Shown: positions 8,997 through 17,730 of the stretch, piece after piece | Numbering within the stretch: the stretch's first letter is position 1 | How the letters are laid out: each line of letters opens with the position of its first letter | Assembly (NCBI RefSeq): GCF_900091725.1 | Contig: NZ_FMBW01000060.1 | Span: forward strand, 27,711 to 91,710 | Direction: 5' to 3' | DNA length: 64,000 nt | Source of the DNA: Streptomyces sp. DvalAA-43 | Lineage (GTDB): Bacteria; Actinomycetota; Actinomycetes; Streptomycetales; Streptomycetaceae | Made by a program: the position numbers and the translations under genes | Notes under the pieces: model-generated | Seen by the model: the letters and a program-made list of their open reading frames with translations, nothing else | What the model was told of the DNA's origin: nothing | Databases searched by the model: none

Positions 8997-10043
8997 ATGA
9001 CCGGCCGAGTGATCTACGCGTCGTTCGAGTTCCAGTTCCCGCTGGGCGGCATTCGCGTGCTGAACCAACAGGTCTCGCTGCTGCGGGCCGTCGGCGTCGA
9101 GGCGTTCCGCTGGACGCCCACGCCGGGATTCCGCTACACGTGGTTCGACGACGACGTGCCGACGCTGTCCGGCATGACCTTGGACCTCGGGCCCGAGGAC
9201 GTGCTCGTGCTGCACGAGGTCAGCGTGGTCCCCGACCACGACCCGGCACCCGGCGGCCACAAGGTCATCTACTCGCAGGGGCACTACGTCAACTTCCTGA
9301 CCTGCCCCGACCCCGGCCCGTATCCGGGCTGGTCGGTCCGGCCGGCTCTGTGGACGATCTCGAAGGCGGGCGTCGACATGTTCCGCCGCGCCCTGCCTGA
9401 GTTCGAACCGCACCTGGTGCCGAACGTCATTGACACCGATTTGTTCCGACCGGCATCGACCGAGCGGGTTCGGCGCATCGCGTGGATGTCCCGCAAACGC
9501 CCGATCGAAAGCACGCTGCTCCGCCGTCTGTTCCACGCCGACCCGCGGTCCAAGGGCGTCGACCTGCACGACATCCACGCGGTTCCCCACGAGGAGGTCG
9601 CTCGCGTCCTGTCCGACACGTCGGTGTTCATCGCGTTGGGAGCGCCCGAGGGCGAAGGCTTCGGATTGCCGCCGGCCGAGGCGATGGCCAGCGGCTGTCT
9701 GGTGACCGGTTACGCCGGTGGCGGCGGAGCGGAACTGTTCGACTCGCCGTCTGCGTGGCGGATTCCGGAGCTCGAAACGGATCGGTTGGCGGACAAGGCC
9801 CTTGAGCTGCTCGACCTGCCCGGCCAGGACGAGGTGCGGCAGGCGGGCCGTCAGTGGGTCGCCGACCGGTACACCACCCAGGCCGCCGTCGAGGCACAGA
9901 TCGAGGGCATCCGCAAAGCGCGTGCCCTCCCCGGCGGTGCGGCGCTGGCCACCCATCCGGCTGCCTGGATGGAGGAGTTGGTGAGGCGCTTCCCGGTGCC
10001 GCCGGAGACGTACGCCCGGGTGGAACCACCGGCCGCTTCCTAA
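8997..10043 (+). CDS. GT4-like glycosyltransferase
   Basis: A 348-residue protein with a GGGAGG ribosome-binding site just upstream of the ATG. The C-terminal half has GT-B, GT4-type features: VPNVIDTDLFRPAS, then VARVLSDTSVFIALGAPEGE followed by GFGLPPAEAMASGCLVTGYA, the donor-binding E-x7-E region. The N-terminal half starts IYASFEFQFPLGGIRVLNQQ. It is the first gene of a GT, acyltransferase-3, P450 operon upstream of a lasso precursor. The donor and acceptor are unknown; it could modify a peptide, polyketide or surface glycan. Confidence 0.8.
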   Translation: MTGRVIYASFEFQFPLGGIRVLNQQVSLLRAVGVEAFRWTPTPGFRYTWFDDDVPTLSGMTLDLGPEDVLVLHEVSVVPDHDPAPGGHKVIYSQGHYVNFLTCPDPGPYPGWSVRPALWTISKAGVDMFRRALPEFEPHLVPNVIDTDLFRPASTERVRRIAWMSRKRPIESTLLRRLFHADPRSKGVDLHDIHAVPHEEVARVLSDTSVFIALGAPEGEGFGLPPAEAMASGCLVTGYAGGGGAELFDSPSAWRIPELETDRLADKALELLDLPGQDEVRQAGRQWVADRYTTQAAVEAQIEGIRKARALPGGAALATHPAAWMEELVRRFPVPPETYARVEPPAAS

Positions 10044-10174
10044 TGCTCCGGAGAGACACTACTTGACCGTTCCGACGGGGCCATCCGAGAGTGGCCCAAC
10101 GGTCTACGCACATGTTTGAACGCCACCCGAGAAGCCTTGGTGGCGTGGATGTCGTCGTCGACAGGGGAGCGGTG

Positions 10175-11407
10175 ATGCAGGCGCCGGAACCGTCCGCTCG
10201 TCCGCGCCGCCTGCCGTCGTTGACCGGTATGCGGTTCATCGCGGCGTTCGCCGTGCTGGTATCCCATCTGGCCGGTCAGATCGTCGGATCGATACACCCC
10301 GGTCTGCCGTACCTGATCACGACCCTCGGACCGGTCGGGGTGGCGTTCTTCTTCGTGCTCAGCGGCTTCATCCTCACCTGGGTCGCCGACCCGAACGACA
10401 CCGCCGGACTGTTCTGGCGCCGACGCCTGGTGAAGATCTTTCCGAATCACCTGGTGACCTTCGCGGCCACCGTGGCGCTGATGGCCGCCGCGGGCGTGCG
10501 GATCACGGCGATCAACACGATTCCGCCGCTGCTGCTGATCGAGCCCTGGATCCCCGACTTCGACGCCCTCGGCGGGCTGACCGGAATCAACGTGCCGAGT
10601 TGGACCCTCGGCTGCGAGTTGGTCTTCTATCTCGCGTTCCCCTGGCTCATCCGCCTCATCGGGCGCATCCGGCCACCGAGGTTGTGGTCGTGGGCGGCGG
10701 GCGTCGCTCTCGCGATCATCGCTGTCCCGTTCGCCGCCCAGGCGCTACCGACGCGGCCGGCCACCTCATGGGACCCGGCGATCGCCGAGTTGCAGTCCTG
10801 GTTCGCCTACAGCCTGCCCTTCACCAGGATTCTCGAATTCGTCCTCGGCATCCTGATGGCGCGCATCGTGATCTCGGGGAGGTGGATCCGCCTGGGCATG
10901 ACGCCGGCGTTCCTCCTCACGATCGCCTGCGTGGTGGTCCAGTCCCACCTGCCCGGCGTGTTCCGACTCTGCGCCGGACCGACCGCGTCCGCACTCGCCC
11001 TGCTGATCGCGGCGGGCGCCGCCGCCGACGTACGCACCGCGCGCACGCCCTTCAGCGGTCGGACCATGGTGTGGCTCGGCGAGATCTCGTTCGCCCTCTA
11101 CCTCGTGCACTACCTCGTCATCCAGTACGGCCCGATCGACGGCGTGCACGCCACGGGCGAAGTGGTGACCGCCACCCCGTCGACGAGGTCGGTGCACATC
11201 CTGCTCACCGCCGCAATCAGCCTCGCCCTCGCGGCGGCCCTCTACACGCTGGTCGAACGTCCGGCGGTCCGACGCTTCAGTCGGCCGCGCGGCCGTCGCG
11301 CCGGACCCGTCTCGGTCCACGAGGAGAGCCGGCCCCGTACGCGTCGGCGCGATGAGCCCTCCCTCCGTCATCCTGGAGCCGTCACCCATGACGAAACCCC
11401 GCCCTGA
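10175..11407 (+). CDS. Acyltransferase family 3 membrane protein
   Basis: A 410-residue integral membrane acyltransferase. The N-terminal motif RRLPSLTGMRFIAAFAVLVS followed by H is the family catalytic-histidine region. Hydrophobic helices follow (VGVAFFFVLSGFILTW, WTLGCELVFYLAFPWLI, ISFALYLVHYLVIQYGP, HILLTAAISLALAAALY). Such proteins transfer acyl groups to sugars or small molecules at the membrane. ATG at 10175 is preceded by GGGGAG. Its 3' end overlaps the P450 start by 20 bp, indicating translational coupling. Confidence 0.85.
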   Translation: MQAPEPSARPRRLPSLTGMRFIAAFAVLVSHLAGQIVGSIHPGLPYLITTLGPVGVAFFFVLSGFILTWVADPNDTAGLFWRRRLVKIFPNHLVTFAATVALMAAAGVRITAINTIPPLLLIEPWIPDFDALGGLTGINVPSWTLGCELVFYLAFPWLIRLIGRIRPPRLWSWAAGVALAIIAVPFAAQALPTRPATSWDPAIAELQSWFAYSLPFTRILEFVLGILMARIVISGRWIRLGMTPAFLLTIACVVVQSHLPGVFRLCAGPTASALALLIAAGAAADVRTARTPFSGRTMVWLGEISFALYLVHYLVIQYGPIDGVHATGEVVTATPSTRSVHILLTAAISLALAAALYTLVERPAVRRFSRPRGRRAGPVSVHEESRPRTRRRDEPSLRHPGAVTHDETPP

Positions 11408-12605
11408 CCCGGCATCCGAAGTCCCCGAATTCCCGGTCACCCGGCCGGATTCCCGCACCTTCGACCCCGACGAGACCTACGCCCGGCTGCGCGCCCACTC
11501 GCCCGTGTCCCCGGTGCGCTGCCCGGCCGGGATGGACGCATGGCTGGTCAGCCGCTACGAGGACATCCGGAGTGTGCTCACGGATCCCCGGCTGAGCTCC
11601 CGCGGCGCGGGATCGATGCACATGCTGCCCTCCTACGACGGGCGCGACCCGTCCCCGGGCTCGATGATCCAGCTGGACGGCGAAGAGCACGCACGGCTGC
11701 GACGGCTCCTGATCGGCGAGTTCACCATGCGACGGATGGAGGCGCTGCGACCGTCCGTCCAGCGGATCACCGACCGGCACATCGACGCGATGCTCGCCGG
11801 GTCGAGCGCCGACCTGGTACGGGACTTCGCGCTGCCTATCCCGTCGCTGGTGATCTGCGAGCTGCTCGGCGTGCCCTACGACGACCACGGGGCCTTCCAG
11901 CGCGACAGCGAGGTGCTGATCGGCTTCGACGCCGACGAGGCCACCCGCGACGCGGCCACCCGGCGGCTGGAGGGCTACCTCGGCGAACTGATCACCCGAC
12001 GCCTGGCCGAGCCGCAGGACGACCTGCTGAGCCGGCTGATCGTCCGCGGCAAGGCGACCGACCGGCCGCTGACCGTACCGGAGCTGGCCACGCTCGGCGT
12101 ACTGCTCCTGGTCGCCGGGCACGAGTCGACCGCCAACATGATCGCGCTCAGCGCCCTCGTACTGATGGCGGACCAGGAACGGACGGCCGCGCTACGCGCC
12201 GCCCCGGACACCATCGGCACCTCCGTGGAGGAACTGCTGCGCTACCTGTCCGTGATCCAGTTCGGGCTGCTGCGGTACGCCACCGAAGACGTCACCGTCG
12301 GCGCCACCGCGGTGGCGGCGGGAAGCTGGCTGGTCGCCGCGATCCCGTCCGGCAACCGGGACGAGGCCGTGTTCACGGCCCCCGACACCATCGACCTGCG
12401 CCGACCGCCCCGCACGCACCTGGCGTTCGGTTTCGGTCCGCACCAGTGCATCGGCCAGCAACTGGCCCGGATCGAGCTGCAGGTCGCGCTGACCACCCTG
12501 CTGCGCCGCGTGCCGGGGCTACGGCTGGCCGAGCCGTTGGCGGAGTCCGCCTTCAAGCACAACGACATCGTGTTCGGCCTGCGGAGCCTGCCGGTCGTCT
12601 GGTGA
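11388..12605 (+). CDS. Cytochrome P450
   Basis: A 405-residue bacterial class I P450. The I-helix motif is AGHESTANM, the K-helix ExxR is EELLR, and the heme loop is FGFGPHQCIGQQLAR with the axial Cys. Length is normal and the gene looks intact. It would need a ferredoxin and reductase in trans; none is adjacent. It overlaps the acyltransferase gene and ends 292 bp before the lasso precursor. Likely a hydroxylase or oxidative tailoring enzyme; the substrate is unknown. Confidence 0.92.
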   Translation: MTKPRPDPASEVPEFPVTRPDSRTFDPDETYARLRAHSPVSPVRCPAGMDAWLVSRYEDIRSVLTDPRLSSRGAGSMHMLPSYDGRDPSPGSMIQLDGEEHARLRRLLIGEFTMRRMEALRPSVQRITDRHIDAMLAGSSADLVRDFALPIPSLVICELLGVPYDDHGAFQRDSEVLIGFDADEATRDAATRRLEGYLGELITRRLAEPQDDLLSRLIVRGKATDRPLTVPELATLGVLLLVAGHESTANMIALSALVLMADQERTAALRAAPDTIGTSVEELLRYLSVIQFGLLRYATEDVTVGATAVAAGSWLVAAIPSGNRDEAVFTAPDTIDLRRPPRTHLAFGFGPHQCIGQQLARIELQVALTTLLRRVPGLRLAEPLAESAFKHNDIVFGLRSLPVVW

Positions 12606-12705
12606 CGTCCGGGGCTCCGAGGGCCTTGCGGCGCCCGCCGGCGGCCGCGGCCACCGGGGGCCTCGTCCTCCCGCGTTCCCCTCTGGCCGGATCCAGCCCC
12701 TCCGC

Positions 12706-12865
12706 CCTCCGTCCGCGTGGACCGGCACTCACGTGCCCGGCAGCCCCGGGAGCGGCACCGGCCCCCCAGGTGGGAGACCATCAGGTTCCGGCCGAAGCCT
12801 CCGGCACCGTTTGTCCATCAGGGAGTCGGCAGAGAACAGTTGTACACGACCGGCCGATGATTCCG
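12706..12865 (+). repeat. Direct repeat copy B, leader region of the lasso precursor
   Basis: Second copy of the repeat at 8584-8742. It ends about 30 bp before the precursor start and so spans the expected promoter and 5' leader. A TTGTCC about 20 bp before the end of the conserved block is a possible -35 element, but I cannot assign a -10 with confidence. Confidence 0.85.
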
Positions 12866-12897
12866 TTCAACTCCCCTGTGAACGAGAGGACATCGTC

Positions 12898-13014
12898 ATG
12901 ACCGACGTGTACGAGCCCCCGATGCTGATCGAACTCGGTGACTTCGGGGACCTCACCCGGGGCTTCGACATCGGCAACCAGTCCGACGCCCACGGCTACT
13001 ACCTCGCCCCCTGA
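12898..13014 (+). CDS. Lasso peptide precursor (A protein)
   Basis: A 38-residue peptide, MTDVYEPPMLIELGDFGDLT then R, then the proposed core. The leader carries YEPPML, the YxxPxL motif recognised by actinobacterial B1 (RRE) proteins, and Thr at the penultimate leader position. The predicted 17-residue core is GFDIGNQSDAHGYYLAP: Gly1 could form a macrolactam with Asp9, giving a nine-residue ring and an eight-residue loop/tail; bulky Tyr13/Tyr14 could lock the thread. ATG at 12898 is preceded by GAGAGG. The next gene is a truncated lasso cyclase 12 nt downstream. I do not recognise this core as a named lasso peptide. Confidence 0.87.
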   Translation: MTDVYEPPMLIELGDFGDLTRGFDIGNQSDAHGYYLAP

Positions 13015-13026
13015 GGAACCGGGCCA

Positions 13027-13383
13027 ATGAGCGGTCACCGGCGGACCTGGTTCGTGGGCCTTCCGGACACCGAAGCCGGGTCCGCGACGGCCGCGGTGTG
13101 GGGCACGGCCGAGTGCCGTGCCCCACACCGCCCCAGCGGGCGTCCCTGGATCCTCGGCGACTGGCCGGCCGACGAGTCGGTCACCGTCCAGGCCGGGCCG
13201 GTCACGCCGGCCGTGCTCGGCACCTCCGACGCCGCCTGCGTGGCGGCCAGCGACTGCATTCCCGCTGTCCGAAGGGTCAGGACCGCGAACCGCGAGATCT
13301 TGGCCCTGGCCGCCCTGGCCGCCCTGCCGCCAGGCCACCTCGGCAAAGCGGCCGGGGCAGCGGCATCGACATCGGCAGCGTGA
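13027..13383 (+). pseudogene. Lasso cyclase (C protein), N-terminal fragment
   Basis: Starts 12 nt after the precursor stop. The segment HRPSGRPWILGDWPADESVT followed by VQAGPVTPAVLG matches the N-terminal glutaminase-like region of actinobacterial lasso cyclases (asparagine-synthetase-like), where H-SGRPW-x-G-W is typical. The gene should be about 600 codons; recognisable similarity ends by about 13330, and the frame then runs into the tail of an inverted IS701 pseudogene. The ATP-pyrophosphatase domain is absent here. A probable C-terminal remnant lies at 32276-32426. Confidence 0.75.
13094..13130. terminator. Perfect 16-bp hairpin early in the cyclase gene
   Basis: Arms 13094-13109 and 13115-13130 are exact inverted complements with a 5-nt loop (CGAGT). 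There is no T-tract. It lies 80 bp after the precursor stop, inside the start of the cyclase frame, where an attenuator or mRNA 3'-end stabiliser would favour precursor over enzyme mRNA. Confidence 0.6.
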
Positions 13384-13384
13384 A

Positions 13385-14180
13385 GAGAAAGAGACCGCGG
13401 CGCCGTTCGGTACCGGGCCGGCGTCGGTGGACCCAGTCCTGCGTAATCCGGCTGCCGGGGCTCGCGATGTCCAGCTCGTGGGCGCGACTTCTTTCCCGTT
13501 CGGAGCCAGCACATAGGACAGGCCCCGCTCCTCCAGGCCATGGCGGAAGGGAGCGCTGACGCCGTAACCCGCGTCGGCGACCACCACCGGGGCTCTCGGG
13601 CCCCACTCGGTCACGTTGTCCAGCGGCCCGAGCGCGAGCCGCCATTTCTCCTGATGGACGGTGCCGTCCCGGATACCGGCCCGGCGGCAACGGCCCGGCT
13701 CGTCCGTCCATTCTCGGGGCAGATACAACTGCCGGTCCAGGACCGGACGCAGCATCGGTCGCGGCGTGGACACTGACCGCGACCTGGCAGTTCGTCCGTT
13801 TCCCAAGGGCTCCGCAGCACTGACGGGCCACACCGGCCGAGCTCCGTCCACACTTGGGAAACGACACATCGTCGATCACCCACACCTGTGTCGTGATCGC
13901 CTCGGACAGCCGTCGGGCGATCCGCCGCCGCACCGGCAACGGATCCCACGGCGACTGATTCACGAACTGCTGCAGGGCCTGCACGTTCCCGTCCGGCAGT
14001 CGCCCAGCCATCGGCTGGACCGGCTTACGCCGACCGTCCAGCATCAGGCCCCGCAGACAATATGCACTCCCCGTCGCTGATCCCGCCGCGGCAGCGACCC
14101 GAACACATCACCCACGAACTCCGCCAACTCACCCCGGAGCCGCTCGACATCCCCCAGCTTCACACCCTGAAGATGCCCAC
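13385..14180 (-). pseudogene. IS701-family transposase, frameshifted and truncated
   Basis: Minus-strand pieces in three frames assemble into one IS701-type transposase: ELAEFVGDVFGSLPRRDQRR (N-terminus), MLDGRRKPVQPMAGRLPDGN, EAITTQVWVIDDVSFPKCGR (first DDE Asp), LDRQLYLPREWTDEPGRCRR, APVVVADAGYGVSAPFRHGL (second Asp). At least three frameshifts separate them and the C-terminal third is missing. It abuts the truncated lasso cyclase and probably marks one edge of the rearrangement that split that gene. Confidence 0.85.
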
Positions 14181-14231
14181 CGCCAGGCAAGATCACCCAA
14201 GGTAACGAAGCACTACTAGTCGAAAACTCAT

Positions 14232-14393
14232 CTACCACCAGTTGTCGTAGGTGCCGTTGGGCTTGGCACGGTATGGGTAGCGGCCGAGTTTCCGGCCGCG
14301 CCGCACTCGGCGCCCGCACAGCAGCACCACGGCGAAGATGGTCAAGAAGAGCAGTGCGACCCCGCTGCCGCCGAGTATCAGTGCTGTCTCCAT
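14232..14393 (-). CDS. Small single-pass membrane protein
   Basis: A 53-residue peptide: a hydrophobic helix (ALILGGSGVALLFLTIFAVV) near the N-terminus, then the basic stretch CGRRVRRGRKLGRYPYRAKP and an aromatic end (YDNWW). The positive-inside rule predicts a cytoplasmic C-terminus. ATG at 14393. It lies alone between an IS pseudogene and an unrelated gene. Function unknown. Confidence 0.55.
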   Translation of the reverse strand: METALILGGSGVALLFLTIFAVVLLCGRRVRRGRKLGRYPYRAKPNGTYDNWW

Positions 14394-14563
14394 CGGCTGA
14401 GTGTATGAGACAACAGGGACAGAGGGCAGCCGAGATACAGCCCGACGGGGCAGCCAGCCCCCAAGTGGTGCCAGAACTCGGGGGCTGGCGTGGGACGGGG
14501 GCTGGGGTGCTCGGGGAAGCACCCCAGCCCCGCCGCCCGCGATGTCCAGGGTGAAACCGCTCA

Positions 14564-14985
14564 GTGGCGTCACCGTACTCGTACGATCTCGCGGTGAAGA
14601 TCTGGTCGGAGCACCCTGCTGAGACCGACGTCGAAGCGGTCGTTCACGGCTACTTCAGCCTGGTTCGGGCCGGGAGGATCCCTGAGGCCGAACAGCTCAT
14701 CGATGACCACCCGGTCCGACATGTGCTCAAGTCGCTGTGGACCGGTTCCGTCGAAGCGAGTGCAGATGAGGGCGAGGCGAGCGGCAGCCCTGCTGCCGAC
14801 GAGTGGGAGCAGGACCTGTCCTGGCTCGGCGAAATCAATCTCGCGGACTTCCACTGGGGCCACACCGGCAGCAATTTCTACGTCGAGATCACCTACCGCG
14901 CGCAGGTAATCGAGTGGCATTGGGCTTCCGGGTCAGGCCCACCGACGCCGGCCGGGTCCTCACGGGACCGGCCACGTACTGGTAG
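14564..14985 (+). pseudogene. Hypothetical protein with 3' frameshift
   Basis: Coherent coding from GTG 14564 (alternative GTG 14594): VVHGYFSLVRAGRIPEAEQL, LSWLGEINLADFHWGHTGSN, VEITYRAQVIEWH. The natural continuation (LGFRVRPTDAGRVLTGPATY then W and stop) is in another frame, ending at 14985, so a small indel near 14925 breaks the gene. No family is recognised. Confidence 0.5.
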
Positions 14986-15139
14986 GGCACGCGAAAGAGC
15001 AGCACGATCCGCGTGTCAGCGCAATCCTCCCGCTGGCGGACCATCACATGCTGTCGATCAAGGACCCGACCAGCCCGAGCACCCCGCTCCCGTCCCACTC
15101 CAGCCCCGTGACCTGCAATTTCAGGTTGGAGAAGGCTGA

Positions 15140-16290
15140 GTGCCGCATCCCAAGATCGTCTGAGGCAGGGGTACGAGCTGTCGTACACGGCGAACCAGCA
15201 CTTCTCCATCGTGCTGCTGAACGAGGCGATCGCCGACCTGGTCAACGCGCACGCCCGCCTCGACATCTCGCAGGCGTGGGGCGATGGCACCGCCGTGGCC
15301 GCCGACGGCACCCACATGGACACCTACCTCGACAACCTGCTGTCCGAGACGAGCGTCCGGTACGGAAAGCCGGGTGGCGTCGCCCGCCACCACATCTCCG
15401 ACACCTACATCGCGCTGTTCACGCACTTCATCCCGTGCGGGGTGTGGGAAGCCGTCTGCATCATCGAGGGCCTGCTGAAGAACTCCTCCGAGGCGAAGCC
15501 GACCACGGTGCACGCGGACGCCCAAGGCCAGTCCCAGCCGGTGTTCACGCTCGCGCAGCTGTTGGGCTTCGATCTCATGCCCAGACTCATGAACTGGGAG
15601 GAACTGACCTTCTGCCGGCCCAGCAAGACCACCGAGTACGCGCACATCGACGCACTGTTCGGCGAGCCGGGCAAGAACGTCATCGACTTCGACCTGATCG
15701 AGTCCCGGTTCCGGCACCTGATGAAGGTCGCGGTCTCCGTACGGTAGGGAGCAATCTCCTCGTCCACGCCGCTCAAGCGGCTGCGCTCGGGCTCCAGGAA
15801 GAACGCCACCTAAGCCGCCCTCCGAGAGGTTGGCCGCGTGATCCGCACCGTGCAGCTGCTGCGCTACCTCTCCGATCCGGCGCTTCGCCGACGGGTGACC
15901 GCGGCGACGGACAGGACGGAGTCGTTCAACGCGCTCTCCCAGTGGACCGGCCTCGGCAACCGTGGCGTCATCGCCGACAACGACCCCATCGAGCAGGAGA
16001 AGGCGATGAAGTTCAACGCGCTGCTCACGAACGCGGTGATCTTCCACAATGTCCTGGACATCGCGGAGATCGTGCGGCAACTACTGGAAGAAAGACGGGA
16101 GATCGACCCCGAGGACCTGGCCCACATCTCGCCCTACCTGACCGAGCACATCAACCGGTTCGGCGAGTACAGCACGCACGAACTCGGCATCCAGCCCGAT
16201 GCGTACGACCCGGAGCTGGGCGTCGACTTCACCCAGCTCCGAGACCAGGACCGACCGCCGCCGGTCTCGGCCAAGCCGCCTGAGCCGGCC
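15140..16290 (+). pseudogene. Tn3-family transposase TnpA, C-terminal half, broken
   Basis: Segments in several frames give the TnpA C-terminal domain: DISQAWGDGTAVAADGTHMD (first catalytic Asp region), RYGKPGGVARHHISDTYIAL, STTVHADAQGQSQPVF-like second Asp region, KTTEYAHIDALFGEPGKNVI, then after a frameshift TESFNALSQWTGLGNRGVIA with the Glu region and the end HISPYLTEHINRFGEYSTHE. The N-terminal half is absent. At 16300-16430 a short coding-like piece (ALFWSNGNPHGTFRLDSKR) of unknown origin follows. Confidence 0.88.
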
Positions 16291-16508
16291 TCGGGCGGAT
16301 CGGCATCATGAAGGTCATGGACGAGACCGGTGCGGGCTGACGGCCCTGTTCTGGTCGAACGGCAACCCGCACGGCACCTTCCGCCTCGACAGCAAGCGCA
16401 TCGGCCTCATTGTCTCCAGCTTCTGACACGGAGATGCGACAGCAGCCGGTGGTCGCAGCCCGAGGCTGGCGGGCTCCGACCACCGGCAAGCCCTGACTGA
16501 CCGATGAA

Positions 16509-17150
16509 TCAGCGCCCCGGGCCATGAGACACGGACAGCGCCTCTTCCAGCAGCAGACGAAGCCGAGCCGACGGCTGAGTCCCCGAGGTAGGGGGGCCGC
16601 CATCAATGACTACCGAAGGGACGCTGGTGACGCGCAGTGCCGCGGCACGGCGCTCATCCGCCTTCACGCTCAGGGCGTGGGCCTCACCACCCAGTACGTC
16701 CCGAACATCGACCGTACGCAATCCGGCCTTCACGCCCAGTTGTTCCAAGACCTGCGGATCGGCGATGTTCTGGCCCTCAGTGTGGTAGGCGTGCAGCAGA
16801 CTTTCCATTACTGCGCCGGCCAGATCGTGCTCGGCGGCCAAGTGGATCAGACGGTGTGCGTCGAACGAACTCACCGGACGCGCAGCATGCAGGGTGAGCT
16901 CCAGTCCCTCGAGTCTGCCTTCCGTCTGGATTTGGGCGATCCGCTCCGGCGCTTTCTCTCCTCACCACGTCGACATCGCCTCGGCCGCCGTCGGGCCGAG
17001 GATTCGCCCTGCACCCGGATCAAGTTCATGACTTCGCCATACGATCTGCACTCGGCCTGCTTCGGTGACCTGGCTCGCGGCCGCTTCGATGCGCCTCTTC
17101 CCTATGTAGCACCACGGACAGAGCGCATCCCCGAAAACCTCGACCCTCAC
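16509..17150 (-). pseudogene. frnE: FrnE/DsbA-family oxidoreductase with in-frame TGA
   Basis: The frame begins MRVEVFGDALCPWCYIGKRR with the CPWC redox motif of FrnE-type DsbA proteins and ends near VTSVPSVVIDG, the cis-Pro region, plus a helical tail; 213 codons is the usual family length. Codon 63, directly after MSTW, is TGA (16964-16962). The same frame continues on the other side with conserved sequence (GEKAPERIAQIQTEGRLEGL, then SSFDAHRLIHLAAEHDLAGA). Homologues have a residue here, probably Trp (TGG), so one substitution inactivated it unless read through. Confidence 0.8.
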
Positions 17151-17228
17151 GGACTTCCTCCCTCTCGTCGGCGGTCGCTGAGTGAGTCTCTCGCCCGGAG
17201 GCGACGCGATCCGGAGCTGCGACCGGAA

Positions 17229-17582
17229 CTAGTCACGCGTCCGCGGTCCCACTTCACGCACGACCGTGTAGGTGGGGACTCCGCCCATGCGGGGTTCGGC
17301 TTTGCCGACGAGCCCTTCCAGCGCTTTCTCGATGGCCGCCATCCGGCCCTCGGTGTCGGAGCTCTCGACGAAATTGCGGTAGTCAGCCTCGCTCGCCCAG
17401 TGCACGATGTTGTAGACGCGGGTGCCGTCCGTGCTCACATGGAATCGGGCCGAGCAATAGCCAGGGTAGAAGCTCACCCACTGATCCTGGATCTCGGCGA
17501 AGACCTTCACCAGCGCGGCCTGAGTCTCACGGCAGTCGATGGTGTAGTCGATGATCGAGTAGAAACCGCGGTCAGCATTTAT
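17229..17582 (-). CDS. Antibiotic biosynthesis monooxygenase (ABM) domain protein, non-canonical start
   Basis: A dimeric ferredoxin-like-fold ABM protein: QDQWVSFYPGYCSARFHVST, RVYNIVHWASEADYRNFVES, GVPTYTVVREVGP. Coding similarity extends upstream of the first possible GTG (17510) through NADRGFYSIIDYTIDCRETQ, which supplies the first beta strand. A strong AAGGAG (17589-17594) stands 6 nt before the codon ATA (17580-17582), and no ATG/GTG/TTG start lies in frame there. The gene either uses AUA or has lost its start by mutation. Role unknown; ABM proteins often oxidise or cyclise polyketides or degrade heme. Confidence 0.65.
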   Translation of the reverse strand: MNADRGFYSIIDYTIDCRETQAALVKVFAEIQDQWVSFYPGYCSARFHVSTDGTRVYNIVHWASEADYRNFVESSDTEGRMAAIEKALEGLVGKAEPRMGGVPTYTVVREVGPRTRD

Positions 17583-17730
17583 GCTGTTCTCCTTGCTGTC
17601 GGCGCATCGGTCGGGACGCCCCTTGGGCGGAAGTCTGAAACCTCAACATGGCTTGAGGCCAAGAGCGATCCACGTCTGGACCGCTCCGGACGCTCGGTTT
17701 CCTCCCTGCGGGGCAGGCCGCTGGCGGGGT

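Noticed and set aside
12519..12781. Minus-strand frames upstream of the lasso precursor
   Set aside because: They overlap the P450 3' end and the repeat; the same shadow frames occur at the other repeat copy, so they reflect the repeat and not genes.
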